From Marivivens niveibacter (GTDB taxonomy: Bacteria > Pseudomonadota > Alphaproteobacteria > Rhodobacterales > Rhodobacteraceae), in the NCBI RefSeq assembly GCF_002150005.2, contig NZ_MSPP01000003.1, positions 1 to 64,000 on the forward strand: a stretch of 64,000 bases of DNA. Reading direction: 5' to 3'. Positions 49,856 through 58,296 of this stretch are shown here, piece by piece; the stretch's first letter is position 1, and every line of letters starts with the position of its first letter. The position numbers and the translations under genes are program-made. Under the pieces are notes generated by a model. The model had not been told where the DNA came from. It ran no database searches and saw only the letters and a list, made by a program, of their open reading frames with translations.

Positions 49856-50032
49856 TTAGACGCCTGCGATTGTAGCGACGGCTGCATCATCCTGTGCAAT
49901 GTTGCTGGCACTGGTGTCGATGACCGCAAAAATCGCAATGGACAGCATGACCAGACCTGCCGACAGCACCAACCAGTCAACCGCGTTGCTGCCTTTGTCG
50001 TCATTCCAGAACCGTTCCATAATTTCGGCCAT
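49856..50032 (-). CDS. Flp-like type IVb pilin (58 aa)
   Basis: A short ORF on the minus strand with AGGAAAAG upstream of its ATG. It has a charged start (MAEIMERFWNDDKG), then a hydrophobic helix (AVDWLVLSAGLVMLSIAIFAV) and a polar Ala-rich tail ending VATIAGV. This is the plan of Flp/TadA-system pilins, where processing occurs after the Gly; here Asp-Trp replaces the usual Glu-Tyr at the mature position 5-6. No cpa/tad genes are in the window, so it is an orphan. It abuts the converging DUF1501 stop. Confidence 0.7.
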   Translation of the reverse strand: MAEIMERFWNDDKGSNAVDWLVLSAGLVMLSIAIFAVIDTSASNIAQDDAAVATIAGV

Positions 50033-50157
50033 GTCGCTTTTCCTAGTCTTGCTTATTCGTCTGATACGTTTGTGACGAAAGACTTGGACGCGTTAACGGA
50101 CTGTTTGTGCCATTTTTGAGGTTTCGATCCAAAGAATTGGGCGAAAAAATGACAGCG

Positions 50158-50883
50158 TTAATTCAGGGCGCTCATCTTGGTTTCTAGCAATCGTGTTTCA
50201 ATTAGGTCCGAAAGGACACGCATTTGATGGCAAATTGGTTGGCCGTTTTGACGCAGAGATTGCAATTGATCCAGCGCCGCCAAAATGGGCTGGTCGTCCG
50301 CGCATTCTGCTACACCGGACAGGAATTGATGCACGTAATCCAGCGTTCTGGGGTCCGCATTTATAGCGATCAGGCGCGCGATCTGGGTCAGGTCATCCCG
50401 ATAAGCGATACGATCCGGCGCGATGTTTGTGGTGGGCAAACGGCGGGGGCCTTTGGGCCGGCGATCTATCGGCATGTGGTCTAGGATAGCGGCTTGAAAT
50501 GCGGCCAAGCTATTGAAAGGTTTGCACATAAATCCGTCAGCGCCAGAAATTTTTGCGCGCATTTCCCCATCGGGGTCGCCACTGGTTGCCAAAATAGCTT
50601 GGACGCGGGGCGTTGCGCGGGACAGCTCGGAAATGAGGTCTTCTCCGTATCCGTCGGGCAGCCCTAGATCGATGATCGCGACTGAGGGTCGATAAATTCG
50701 CAGGTGTTGTCGCGCGCTGGCGATGCTATCGGCCCGGCGCAGTCGTGCCCCTGAACGTGATGCCATCATACGCATTGCTTCACAGGCGAAACGGCTGTCT
50801 TCGACCAGTAATAGCGTGACCCCCATCAGGGGACGTTCGGCGGTTGGCGGGCGGGTCAGTAGAAAATCGTCTTGGGTATCCAT
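50158..50883 (-). CDS. CheY-like response regulator without DNA-binding domain
   Basis: A 241-residue protein. The receiver domain is at about 22-140, with the acidic pair in LLVEDSR, the phospho-acceptor Asp in AIIDLGLPDG, the Thr/Ser switch in LATSGD and the Lys in MCKPF. The remaining 100 residues are helical and have no recognised DNA-binding or enzymatic output. No histidine kinase is adjacent. The proximity to an Flp-like pilin gene may be fortuitous. It may act by protein-protein interaction. Confidence 0.85.
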   Translation of the reverse strand: MDTQDDFLLTRPPTAERPLMGVTLLLVEDSRFACEAMRMMASRSGARLRRADSIASARQHLRIYRPSVAIIDLGLPDGYGEDLISELSRATPRVQAILATSGDPDGEMRAKISGADGFMCKPFNSLAAFQAAILDHMPIDRRPKGPRRLPTTNIAPDRIAYRDDLTQIARLIAINADPRTLDYVHQFLSGVAECADDQPILAALDQLQSLRQNGQPICHQMRVLSDLIETRLLETKMSALN

Positions 50884-51021
50884 AGCGAATCCTCTGGCAG
50901 GGGGATCATGGCTTATGATTGCCTAGCTTGGTTGATGATCGGTTAACCTGCGACGCAACGACCGCTTTGCAAAATGCTGCGAGTGCGTAATAAAGTTGCG
51001 CAAATAGTGGGAGATTCTAAA

Positions 51022-51426
51022 ATGATCGGACGTTTGAATCACGTCGCCATCGCAGTGCCAGACCTAGAGGCCGCATCCGCGCAGTACCGCGACACGCTGG
51101 GCGCCAATGTCGGCGCACCGCAGGATGAACCAGATCACGGCGTGACCGTTGTGTTTATCGAACTGCCAAACACCAAAATCGAATTGCTGTACCCGCTGGG
51201 CGACGATTCCCCGATCAACGGTTTTCTGGAAAAGAACCCGTCGGGCGGCATTCACCATGTCTGCTACGAGGTTGATGACATTCTGGCGGCTCGTGATCAG
51301 TTGGTCGAAAAAGGCGCGCGCATTTTGGGGAATGGCGAACCGAAAATCGGCGCGCATGGCAAACCCGTTTTGTTCCTGCATCCCAAAGATTTTCAGGGCA
51401 CGTTGGTCGAACTAGAGCAAGTGTGA
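51022..51426 (+). CDS. mce: Methylmalonyl-CoA epimerase
   Basis: A 134-residue single-VOC-domain pair protein matching methylmalonyl-CoA epimerase, used in propionyl-CoA assimilation and the ethylmalonyl-CoA context. Metal ligands are seen at His7 (LNHVAIAV), in GGIHHVCYEV and at the terminal VELE. GLNGFLEKNP-like NGFLEKNPSGGIHH is characteristic. The ATG at 51022 has GGGAG upstream; the frame open to 50974 is not family sequence. Confidence 0.92.
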   Translation: MIGRLNHVAIAVPDLEAASAQYRDTLGANVGAPQDEPDHGVTVVFIELPNTKIELLYPLGDDSPINGFLEKNPSGGIHHVCYEVDDILAARDQLVEKGARILGNGEPKIGAHGKPVLFLHPKDFQGTLVELEQV

Positions 51427-51458
51427 CTTGCCCCGCGCCATGATCGGCGTATGTAACG

Positions 51459-51488
51459 CGGGGCGGGATATCCGCCCCGTTTGTATTT
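51459..51488 (+). terminator. Rho-independent terminator after mce
   Basis: An 8-bp GC stem CGGGGCGG/CCGCCCCG with a GATAT loop is followed by TTTGTATTT. The T-tract is interrupted, so termination may be partial and allow read-through into the DUF1467 gene. Confidence 0.7.
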
Positions 51489-51499
51489 AGGAGGATCCG

Positions 51500-51799
51500 A
51501 TGGCCATTACTTCGGCTTTGGTTTTGCTGGCTGTAACATGGTTTATGACGCTGTTTTGCGTACTGCCGATGCGTTTAACGACTCAAGGTGAGGCTGGAGA
51601 AGTTGTTCCAGGGACACATGCGTCGGCTCCTGCAAACTTTTCGGCCAAACGCACGGCGTGGGTCACGACCTTAATCGCGGTGCCGATTTGGGCGCTGATC
51701 ACGGGTGTTATTTTGTCAGGCATTATCAGCGTCCGTGATCTGGACTATTTCCATCGGATGAGCACACCAGAGGTATCCCTGCCAGCGGCGACTGAATAA
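51500..51799 (+). CDS. DUF1467 family membrane protein
   Basis: A 99-residue DUF1467 protein, a family restricted largely to alphaproteobacteria and commonly next to mce. It has two hydrophobic segments (about 3-24 and 52-76), and the family motif around FCVLPMRLTTQGE follows the first. GGAGG precedes the ATG. Function is unknown. Confidence 0.9.
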   Translation: MAITSALVLLAVTWFMTLFCVLPMRLTTQGEAGEVVPGTHASAPANFSAKRTAWVTTLIAVPIWALITGVILSGIISVRDLDYFHRMSTPEVSLPAATE

Positions 51800-52495
51800 T
51801 CAGCGCGCCGCCAGACGGTGGTATAGGTGGGTAAATGTTGCAGCGCCCAAGATCGGGATTAGCAGGTTCAGGATCGGGACCATCAACGGCACGGTCATCA
51901 AACAACCAGCGAACCAGATTTGCGCAGAGTACCGTTTACGCAAAACTTTTGCGCCCTGACGGCCTTCGCGGCGCATTGCGGCGAGCGTGAAATATTCACG
52001 GCCTAACAAAAAACCGTTCAGGCCGACGAAGATCGGAACGGTAAAGATCGGAAACATGATCGACAGCGCGAACGCGATAATGTTCGCCGCGATCAGAACG
52101 CCAAGAAAATTTACCGTATCAACGACGCCATCCCAAAAAGATGGCCCAGGCACATCTGGCAGATGCGGGTAATGTTTGTGTTCGACCGCTTGGGCGACGT
52201 CATCTAGAAACAGCGACGTCATGGCTGACGCCACAGGGACCATCAAAAACACGGACAAGACCATCATCAGGATCAAAGACCCGATGGAAAAGAACCCGTT
52301 CAACCAACCGACCTGACCGACAATGGGTAAGGTCACAGAGGATGGATCGGCCCAACTAATTAGCCCGACCAGAGCCATGTAAATTAGGACCAAAAGGCCA
52401 AAGGCCAGACCGATACCCAAAAACAGAACGCGCTGGAAACGCGAATCTGAAAGTTGGGCTACGGCTTTGGCAAAATCGGTAAAAATCATTTCCAC
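51800..52495 (-). CDS. EI24/CysZ-like membrane protein
   Basis: A 231-residue polytopic protein of the EI24 domain family (Etoposide-induced 2.4/CysZ). Its hydrophobic segments lie at about 25-50, 65-90, 125-160 and 195-225. The NGFLLGREYFTLAAMRREG segment, with the conserved Arg-Glu-Tyr, is typical of alphaproteobacterial EI24 members. CysZ members transport sulfate; the substrate here is not known. It overlaps the nitroreductase gene upstream by 10 bp and its stop abuts the converging DUF1467 stop. Confidence 0.85.
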   Translation of the reverse strand: MEMIFTDFAKAVAQLSDSRFQRVLFLGIGLAFGLLVLIYMALVGLISWADPSSVTLPIVGQVGWLNGFFSIGSLILMMVLSVFLMVPVASAMTSLFLDDVAQAVEHKHYPHLPDVPGPSFWDGVVDTVNFLGVLIAANIIAFALSIMFPIFTVPIFVGLNGFLLGREYFTLAAMRREGRQGAKVLRKRYSAQIWFAGCLMTVPLMVPILNLLIPILGAATFTHLYHRLAAR

Positions 52496-53079
52496 GTCAC
52501 GATGTTGGACAGGTCAGGGCGTGGGCGTTCTGGCGGAACCATGGATTCGGTGCCCAGATGAATGATGCCCGCGACTTTCTCGTCTGCGGTCACGCCTAGC
52601 TGTTCTGCCACGTGCTGCGGATCGTGGCTGTGCCAGCCAGAGACCCAGCTGGCCGCCCAGCCAGATGCCAATGTGGCGTTTACCAGCGACAGACAAACAG
52701 CGCCTGCCGAATATAGTTGTTCAATCTCGGGCACTTTGGCAGCGGGTTTTGGCGAATAGACTACCACGACGGCACAGGGCGATTGGGTATAGACGCCAAC
52801 AGGTTTGTCGATGTTTGCCTGTTCAACGCCCAAACGTTCGCCAGCGGCTTGTAGTGTGTTTGCGTAGGCGGTTAGGGCTTCGTCGCTTAGCACAATAAAC
52901 CGCCATGGCACCAAGGCACCGTGGTCTGGGGTGCGTGCTGCTGCCGTCAGGATGGTTTCCAATGCCGCGCGATCAGGACCAGGGCCTTTGATTGTTTTGG
53001 CAGGGCGCGAACGGCGGGTGGTCAGAAATTCCATAACAGAATCGTTATGGGCAAGCGGTGCAATTGTTGTGTTGGTCAT
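52486..53079 (-). CDS. Nitroreductase family protein
   Basis: A 197-residue FMN-dependent nitroreductase-fold enzyme. The N-terminal FLTTRRSRPAK carries the FMN-phosphate Arg residues, AARTPDHGALVPWRFIVLSD is the Asn/Pro-type FMN loop, and the C-terminal GIIHLGTES completes the site. It resembles the YdjA group, which is small and has a broad or unknown substrate range. It overlaps the EI24 gene. Confidence 0.88.
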   Translation of the reverse strand: MTNTTIAPLAHNDSVMEFLTTRRSRPAKTIKGPGPDRAALETILTAAARTPDHGALVPWRFIVLSDEALTAYANTLQAAGERLGVEQANIDKPVGVYTQSPCAVVVVYSPKPAAKVPEIEQLYSAGAVCLSLVNATLASGWAASWVSGWHSHDPQHVAEQLGVTADEKVAGIIHLGTESMVPPERPRPDLSNIVTWK

Positions 53080-53169
53080 CGAAATCTCCTGTTGGGGCAG
53101 ATATCGGGGTTTGAGCCTGCAAATTCAATCACTAGCCTGCGCAGTATCTGCGGTTTAAACCTATTTTCT

Positions 53170-53418
53170 ATGACGGATCTGACACATCTTATGCGCTCTG
53201 GCGCGATGATCGCTCTGCGTGTGACGCCCAAGGCTAGCCGCGACCGCATCACGGTCGAAGGCGATCAGATTCGCGTCTACGTGACTGCCGTGCCCGAAAA
53301 CGGCAAAGCGAACGCAGCAGTCGTGAAACTACTGGCCAAGGCGTTGGGCGTGCCAAAGTCGCGCCTGACCGTGTTGAAAGGCGTCACATCCCGCGACAAG
53401 GTTATCCAGATCGACTGA
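53170..53418 (+). CDS. DUF167 (YggU) family protein
   Basis: An 82-residue DUF167 protein. The signatures LRVTPKASRDRI (about 17-28) and VTAVPENGKANAAVVKLLAKALGV, with the conserved ENGKAN, are intact, followed by VLKGVTSRDKVIQI. Function is unknown across the family. The ATG at 53170 is selected because it gives the family length; the frame upstream overlaps the nitroreductase gene. Confidence 0.9.
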   Translation: MTDLTHLMRSGAMIALRVTPKASRDRITVEGDQIRVYVTAVPENGKANAAVVKLLAKALGVPKSRLTVLKGVTSRDKVIQID

Positions 53419-53652
53419 TCAGTCTTTGCGTAGGCGATAGACGCCCTCTGGTAGGTCCAGCGCGGCCTCTAGATCCTGAAGCTGCGAAAACGACAGCGTG
53501 ATTTTCATCACCTGATCCGTCCGTGCGTCTAGTTGTTCGATTGTAATGCAGTCTTCGAATGCGGATACCGTAATATCCTCTTGAAGGTGGGTAGCGCCTT
53601 CGTCGACCAATGTGACGACTGTCGCGTCAAAATCATGCTCGATTGTAAACAT
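53419..53652 (-). CDS. Hypothetical protein (77 aa)
   Basis: A 77-residue acidic protein of alternating short strands (MFTIEHDFDATVVTLVD ... GVYRLRKD) with no recognised domain. It is compact, has no membrane segment or Cys pair beyond one Cys, and looks like a real gene. Its stop meets the DUF167 stop base to base, and the 121-bp gap upstream is large enough for a promoter. I cannot assign a role. Confidence 0.7.
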   Translation of the reverse strand: MFTIEHDFDATVVTLVDEGATHLQEDITVSAFEDCITIEQLDARTDQVMKITLSFSQLQDLEAALDLPEGVYRLRKD

Positions 53653-53773
53653 AACATCAGCCTACGCCCGAGTTTTCCTAAAGAAAAGCCCTGATGGCGA
53701 AGCTGTGATTGATCGGGCTTTGACCTTTGTAGCGGTTGCAGAAATGATAGGGCGTCAAATGTAGGGATGTCCG

Positions 53774-54469
53774 ATGCGGATCTTATTTGCAGCTATGTTT
53801 GCGGCGTTGTCTTTGGCAGGGTGCGCGATGGCGCCAATAGGCCCCATGCCAACCGTTGGGAATAGTGAGCCTGACTTTGCGCGGCGGGCACAGTTTCTAC
53901 GCGTCGTGGGCAATGTTGAACCTGTGATCGAACGCATTTGCCGCGATACGACAGTCCAACGTGATTGCGATTTTTTGATTGTCGTCGATACCGCTGCCAA
54001 CATGCCTGCGAATGCCTATCAGACCGTGGATCAACGTGGGCGGCCCGTCATCGCCTTTACCACTGCTTTGCTGAACGACATTCAAAACGACGATGAACTT
54101 GCCTTTGTTCTGGGGCATGAGGCATCGCATCACATTGCGGGTCATCTGGAACAAACCCAGCGCAATGCCCAAATCGGCGCCGAGATTTTCAGCGGCCTTG
54201 CGGGCATCGCTGGGTCTGGCGTACCGCAAGACCTGGCGCTGGCGCGAGAACTGGGGGCCGCTGTCGGCGCGCGCGCCTATTCCAAAGATTACGAGCTAGA
54301 GGCCGACAGGATGGCGGCACGCATCACCACGATCGCAGGATATGATGCGTGGAAAGGTGCGCAGTTCTTTTTCCGAATCCCTGATCCTGGTGATCGGTTT
54401 TTGGGATCGCATCCCGCCAATGCAGACCGTATTCGCGCCGTGCAAAACGTAGTCGCCAGCTTAAAATAG
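53774..54469 (+). CDS. M48-family metalloprotease, lipoprotein
   Basis: A 231-residue lipoprotein (lipobox LAGC, Cys17) with an M48 peptidase domain. Zinc ligands H115 and H119 and catalytic E116 lie in HEASHH, and the third ligand E174 is in ELEADRMA. The architecture resembles LoiP/YcaL-type periplasmic proteases that act in outer-membrane quality control; this member lacks a TPR domain. The C-terminal FLGSHPANADRI is the usual M48 end (SHPxxxxRI). Confidence 0.92.
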   Translation: MRILFAAMFAALSLAGCAMAPIGPMPTVGNSEPDFARRAQFLRVVGNVEPVIERICRDTTVQRDCDFLIVVDTAANMPANAYQTVDQRGRPVIAFTTALLNDIQNDDELAFVLGHEASHHIAGHLEQTQRNAQIGAEIFSGLAGIAGSGVPQDLALARELGAAVGARAYSKDYELEADRMAARITTIAGYDAWKGAQFFFRIPDPGDRFLGSHPANADRIRAVQNVVASLK

Positions 54470-54627
54470 CATAACCATTGGTAGTGTTTTGCCGATCCTA
54501 TTTTCCGCCTTGGCGGACCTTTTGGCACATTATTTGAAAATAAATCATTCCAATGGATAAAACGGCCAGCCCGTCGGTCGTTAACCTACCTGAACGAAAA
54601 TTTCGCTGCACCGAAGGGGGTTTTGAC
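54470..54627. other. Start of a 528-bp region of uncertain content (54470-54997)
   Basis: Between the M48 gene and the membrane protein at 54998 no recognised gene is found. 54470-54627 is AT-rich with no clear structure. The only supported candidate downstream is a Cys-containing small ORF at 54628. Near 54975 a short hairpin (TGCACCAGCAGGTGCA) precedes the start at 54998. Confidence 0.4.
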
Positions 54628-54879
54628 ATGAGCTCTATTCAACATAAGACGTTCCAAAAGTCTAAAAACGTTGCTGGTACGCCGCGTTGTTGTCTCGAAC
54701 TGTTCCTCGCGGTCGAAGATGGGCACATGAATGCGACGAATGTCCATGAACTGTCCGAAACGTGCCAAAAGTGTCCGCGCAGAAACCGTGCGGGTGGGTG
54801 GATTAGTAACGAAAGCAGCATCGGTGTGTGGAGTGGGTGCGCACACCAGCAGCAGCTGAAAGATGCGATGAAAAGGTAA
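54628..54879 (+). CDS. Possible small Cys-containing protein (83 aa)
   Basis: An ATG at 54628 is preceded by GGGGG about 8 bases upstream. The product (MSSIQHKTFQKSKN ...) carries a CC pair (PRCCLEL), a CxxC (CQKCPRR) and one further Cys, so it could bind a metal. No family is recognised, and antisense frames of similar length also cross the region, so the coding call is weak. Confidence 0.35.
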   Translation: MSSIQHKTFQKSKNVAGTPRCCLELFLAVEDGHMNATNVHELSETCQKCPRRNRAGGWISNESSIGVWSGCAHQQQLKDAMKR

Positions 54880-54997
54880 ACGCGCCAAACGTTGGGTGGG
54901 CTTTGGCGTAACGAAAGCAAAGTTACGTGGCCTGTACAATGTGCTCTGATATCTGCGCCCGTCGTGATGCGCCTGTCATGCACCAGCAGGTGCAATC

Positions 54998-55402
54998 ATG
55001 AGCTATACCGTCAAAACCCTACTGCCGGCCAAAGTCATCCACGACGCGGGCCGCGAAGACAGCCCCGAAGAAAAAGTAAACATCGTTGGCTTTGACGTCA
55101 TTGATACCTCTGTTCTGGCCATGACGGTTGAGGATGCGGCCGGAAACATGCAGCAATTCCCGCTGTGGCCAACGGTTCGGATCTCTACCCGCTACGGCAA
55201 ACAACAAACGGGCGATCAGCTGCTGGCCGAGTTGGTTAAGGCTGAAAAGGTCAACATGATCCAGCCGCCCAAACCGCGTCAGGAATTCCACCAACCGCCG
55301 CTAGAGCCTGTAAAGCTGGTCAAGCTGCGCAAATGGGAAGTCTACGCGCTGACCTTTGTCATCATGTTCTTTATCTGGGAAATCGTGCGGCACGCGTTAT
55401 AA
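54998..55402 (+). CDS. Hypothetical membrane-anchored protein (134 aa)
   Basis: A 134-residue protein with a soluble N-terminal domain (about 1-80, strand-rich, containing VNIVGFDVIDTSVLAMTVED), a Pro/Lys linker (about 88-112) and a single C-terminal transmembrane helix (about 115-131, VYALTFVIMFFIWEIV). This predicts a tail-anchored inner-membrane protein. I recognise no family. It lies 8 bp upstream of the IMPACT-family gene and may be cotranscribed with it. Confidence 0.7.
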   Translation: MSYTVKTLLPAKVIHDAGREDSPEEKVNIVGFDVIDTSVLAMTVEDAAGNMQQFPLWPTVRISTRYGKQQTGDQLLAELVKAEKVNMIQPPKPRQEFHQPPLEPVKLVKLRKWEVYALTFVIMFFIWEIVRHAL

Positions 55403-55410
55403 CGGCTCGC

Positions 55411-55761
55411 ATGAAAATTCTGGATAACATCATTTCCGACCGCGGATCGAAATATTCGGTGTCCGGCGCGCCCGTAAATTCGCCCGAGGATGCCAAGGCA
55501 TTCATCAAAACCTTATGCAAAAACAAAAAGTTTGCCAAAGCGACCCATAACACATGGGCCGTTCTGCTGGACGACGGGCCGCTGAAAAACGACGACGGAG
55601 AAAGCGGCGCAGGCATGGTGATTGTGCGGATGCTAGAGCGCGAAAACCTACGCGGCCACCTCATCTGCGTCACGCGCTGGTTCGGCGGCAAACATCTGGG
55701 CGGAGACAGGTTCAGACACGTTCAGGATGCGGTCAGGGTTTATCTAGACGATCTGAACTAG
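55411..55761 (+). CDS. IMPACT/YigZ (UPF0029) family protein, N-terminal domain only
   Basis: A 116-residue protein of the IMPACT fold. The signature RWFGGKHLGGDRFRHVQD resembles the eukaryotic IMPACT/YIH1 form (RWFGG...LGxDRFKHI) more than the YigZ form, and DDGPLKNDDGESGAG matches the first family block. The C-terminal domain of YigZ (about 80 residues) is missing, so this is the short type. The role is unknown; the ATG at 55411 is used because the frame upstream overlaps the previous gene. Confidence 0.82.
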   Translation: MKILDNIISDRGSKYSVSGAPVNSPEDAKAFIKTLCKNKKFAKATHNTWAVLLDDGPLKNDDGESGAGMVIVRMLERENLRGHLICVTRWFGGKHLGGDRFRHVQDAVRVYLDDLN

Positions 55762-55768
55762 CGTTTCG

Positions 55769-55815
55769 CCCGTGGGAACCACGGGCAGCGCCCGCCCCGC
55801 CCCCAAGGCGGGCGC
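55769..55815. repeat. Double-hairpin palindromic repeat (REP-like)
   Basis: Two adjacent stems: CCCGTGG/CCACGGG with a GAA loop (55769-55785), then a 9-bp stem GCGCCCGCC/GGCGGGCGC (55788-55815). No T-tract follows, so it is not a simple terminator. Similar GC-rich double palindromes recur between genes in Roseobacter genomes as I recall; only one copy is seen here. Confidence 0.55.
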
Positions 55816-55892
55816 TTCGCACCCACCTCGTGACGGGCGCCGCCCTTTGGAAACAGCAGTAGGGCGTTCATTCGCCTCTCATTGGACAGCAT

Positions 55893-56798
55893 TCAATCTG
55901 AATGTCGTGCGCTATAAGTGTCAGTAATAAAAACTGTAAAAGCTGCGGCAGCTGTTACTGCAAGGCGAGCATGGCGAGGCTGAAGGCCCACGTGCTTGCC
56001 GTCTCGGCCGTGCCCAGTACCATATAACGAACGGAGTTCATTTACGCCTTTGGTTACCTGAAGCAAATTGCTTAACAGTCGTTTGATTATCTCTGCGCCT
56101 TTAGCTTCTTTCGAAATACTCTCTGGCACTAGGCGTAATTCTTTAACGACGGCTTTTGTAATTGTGGGAAAGTCATCGCGAGGTCCCGCAGGTTTCCCAA
56201 GTTCTAGTAATATTGCTTTACAACACGACTCTGTCAGGTCTTTGGCAGTCCCGATGGCTAAGGCTGGGTCTGAATCTACAGCGCTCCACGCTCGATCAAT
56301 CTCGCCTTGCATCCAGCTAGATGAAAGTACTTTCGCGGAGTTGCGCGCTTTGTCCTCAAAATGTTTGGCGACGCCGTCGAGCATCGGGACATACCTCGGA
56401 AGCCCAGCCACACTTGCTTTTTGAACTAGTTTCCAGCCAGAGCCCTCTAGTAAGTTGTTAAAGTGAGATGCAAATCTGTCGATGGATGTTTTGTCTTTTC
56501 GAACAGCAGGACTGATTGTATCCGCAAGGAACGCTAAGAATTTTTCGTCAGGCAATTCAGAAATACTTAAGCGCCGGTCCGAAAGAGCCCAATTCGCTGT
56601 ATAGTCGTCAAAACTAACACAATGACAGTAAACCTCTCCTTCCATTGTCTCAAAGCGAGAGTCATCGGAGGGGAAAGAGCTTAGGTCAAAGTGCCTACTA
56701 AGAAAGTCAACGTCGTTCATTTCTCCACCGTAGTAGGCTCCCTCGATCTGAAAGCAATCTAACATGTCCTGACGGACTGAAGGGGATAACCTATTCAA
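55893..56798 (-). CDS. AbiJ-like abortive-infection protein
   Basis: A 301-residue protein with two halves typical of AbiJ-related phage-defence proteins. The N-terminal half (about 1-130) has FLSRHFDLSSFPSDDSRFETMEG and looks like an AbiJ N-terminal domain. The C-terminal Abi_C-type domain (about 175-298) has LAIGTAKDLTESCCKAIL, LRSLYGTGHGRDG and QPRHARLAVTAAAAFT. Such proteins are proposed to sense infection and halt growth; the toxic activity is unclear. The start is TTG at 56798, with ATG at 56765 possible. Base composition is clearly lower in GC than its neighbours, a sign of transfer. It follows rimO by 9 bp on the same strand and ends near a REP-like element. Confidence 0.8.
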   Translation of the reverse strand: MNRLSPSVRQDMLDCFQIEGAYYGGEMNDVDFLSRHFDLSSFPSDDSRFETMEGEVYCHCVSFDDYTANWALSDRRLSISELPDEKFLAFLADTISPAVRKDKTSIDRFASHFNNLLEGSGWKLVQKASVAGLPRYVPMLDGVAKHFEDKARNSAKVLSSSWMQGEIDRAWSAVDSDPALAIGTAKDLTESCCKAILLELGKPAGPRDDFPTITKAVVKELRLVPESISKEAKGAEIIKRLLSNLLQVTKGVNELRSLYGTGHGRDGKHVGLQPRHARLAVTAAAAFTVFITDTYSARHSD

Positions 56799-56807
56799 GA
56801 CGCGACC

Positions 56808-58181
56808 TTACTTCAAAACACCCCACAAATCATATTCCCCAGCCTCATCGACTTCAACCTTAACGATATCGCCGACGGTTAGGCTCTCGGTGCCTTCGTC
56901 GATGAATAGGTTGCCGTCGATCTCGGGGGCGTCGGCCCATGTGCGGCAGGTGGCGATGCCGTCTTCGTCGATGTCGTCCACGATCGCTTCGACCGTTTTG
57001 CCGACTTTGGCCTGTAGTTTCGCCTCGGAAATGGCCTGCGCCTTTTCCATAAAACGTTCCCAGCGGTCCTGTTTCACCTCGGCGGGGACATGGTCGGGCA
57101 GGTCGTTCGACCGCGCGCCGTCCACGTTTTCGTACTGGAAACAGCCGACGCGATCCAATTGCGCCTCGTCCAGCCAATCCAGCAGAGTGTTAAATTCATC
57201 CTCGGTTTCGCCAGGGTAGCCGACGATAAAGGTGCTGCGCAGGGTCATATCAGGGCAAACCGACCGCCACGCCGCGATTTCGTCCAGCGTTTTGGCCGCA
57301 GCCGCAGGGCGGGCCATGCGTTTCAGCGTATCGGGGTGCGCGTGTTGGAACGGGATGTCCAAATACGGTAGGATCAGCCCGTCCGCCATCAGCGGGATCA
57401 GGTCGCGCACGTGCGGGTAGGGGTAAACGTAATGCAGCCGCACCCAAGCGCCCAAGCTGCCCAAATCGCGGGCCAGATCGGTGATATGCGCGCGGTGTTC
57501 GCGTTCTGTTTTGTGTTTAATATCAACGCCATAGGCGCTGGTGTCTTGGGAAATGACCAGTAGTTCTTTGACGCCCGCATCGACCAGCTTTTCCGCCTCG
57601 CGCATCACGGCATGGGCAGGGCGCGACGCGAGTTTGCCGCGCATGTCTGGGATGATGCAGAATTTACATTTGTGGTTACAGCCTTCGGAGATTTTCAGAT
57701 AGCTGTAGTGGCGCGGCGTCAATTTCACGCCCGACGCAGGCAGCAAATCCACAAAGGGATCGGGTTTCGGCGGCACGGCTGCGTGGACGCTGTCCAGCAC
57801 TTGTTCATACTGATGCGGGCCCGTCACGGCCAGAATGTTGGGGTGATGTTCGCGGATATAGTCAGGTTCAGCGCCCAAACAGCCGGTCACGATGACTTTG
57901 CCGTTTTCAACCAGCGCCTCGCCGATGGCGTCCAGCGATTCCGCCTTGGCCGAATCCAAGAAACCGCAGGTGTTCACGATGACCGCGTCCGCGCCCGTGT
58001 AGTCAGGGCTGATCTGGTATCCTTCGGCGCGTAGGCGCGTCAAAATCCGTTCGCTATCTACCAACGCTTTTGGGCAGCCCAAAGAGACCATGCCGATGGT
58101 CGGCTGGCCGTCACGTTTTTCAGTATCGAAGCGGGGCTTTGGCGCCAGATCGGGGCGCAAGCTTGGCGGATTTTGAGACAT
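56808..58181 (-). CDS. rimO: Ribosomal protein S12 methylthiotransferase RimO
   Basis: A 457-residue radical SAM methylthiotransferase that modifies Asp88 of ribosomal protein S12. The N-terminal UPF0004 domain has the cysteines of [24 protein letters not shown] and VTGCLG for the second cluster. The radical-SAM CxxxCxxC is in GCNHKCKFC near 166-174, and a C-terminal TRAM domain is at about 395-455. Length and order match RimO rather than MiaB. Confidence 0.96.
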   Translation of the reverse strand: MSQNPPSLRPDLAPKPRFDTEKRDGQPTIGMVSLGCPKALVDSERILTRLRAEGYQISPDYTGADAVIVNTCGFLDSAKAESLDAIGEALVENGKVIVTGCLGAEPDYIREHHPNILAVTGPHQYEQVLDSVHAAVPPKPDPFVDLLPASGVKLTPRHYSYLKISEGCNHKCKFCIIPDMRGKLASRPAHAVMREAEKLVDAGVKELLVISQDTSAYGVDIKHKTEREHRAHITDLARDLGSLGAWVRLHYVYPYPHVRDLIPLMADGLILPYLDIPFQHAHPDTLKRMARPAAAAKTLDEIAAWRSVCPDMTLRSTFIVGYPGETEDEFNTLLDWLDEAQLDRVGCFQYENVDGARSNDLPDHVPAEVKQDRWERFMEKAQAISEAKLQAKVGKTVEAIVDDIDEDGIATCRTWADAPEIDGNLFIDEGTESLTVGDIVKVEVDEAGEYDLWGVLK

Positions 58182-58296
58182 GACAGCCCTATAATCCTGA
58201 ATCTTCTGCCGTTAAAGAGATTAGAGAGCCGCGAGGATCAAAATCGCGTTTCTATCCTTTTGGTAAGTCAAAGGGGGCTATGCAGGCTGCCTTTAG

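Noticed and set aside
54586-54995. Minus-strand frames of about 117 codons over the 54.6-55.0 kb gap
   Set aside because: No ribosome site or recognisable protein; the plus-strand ORF at 54628 has a better start, though itself weak.
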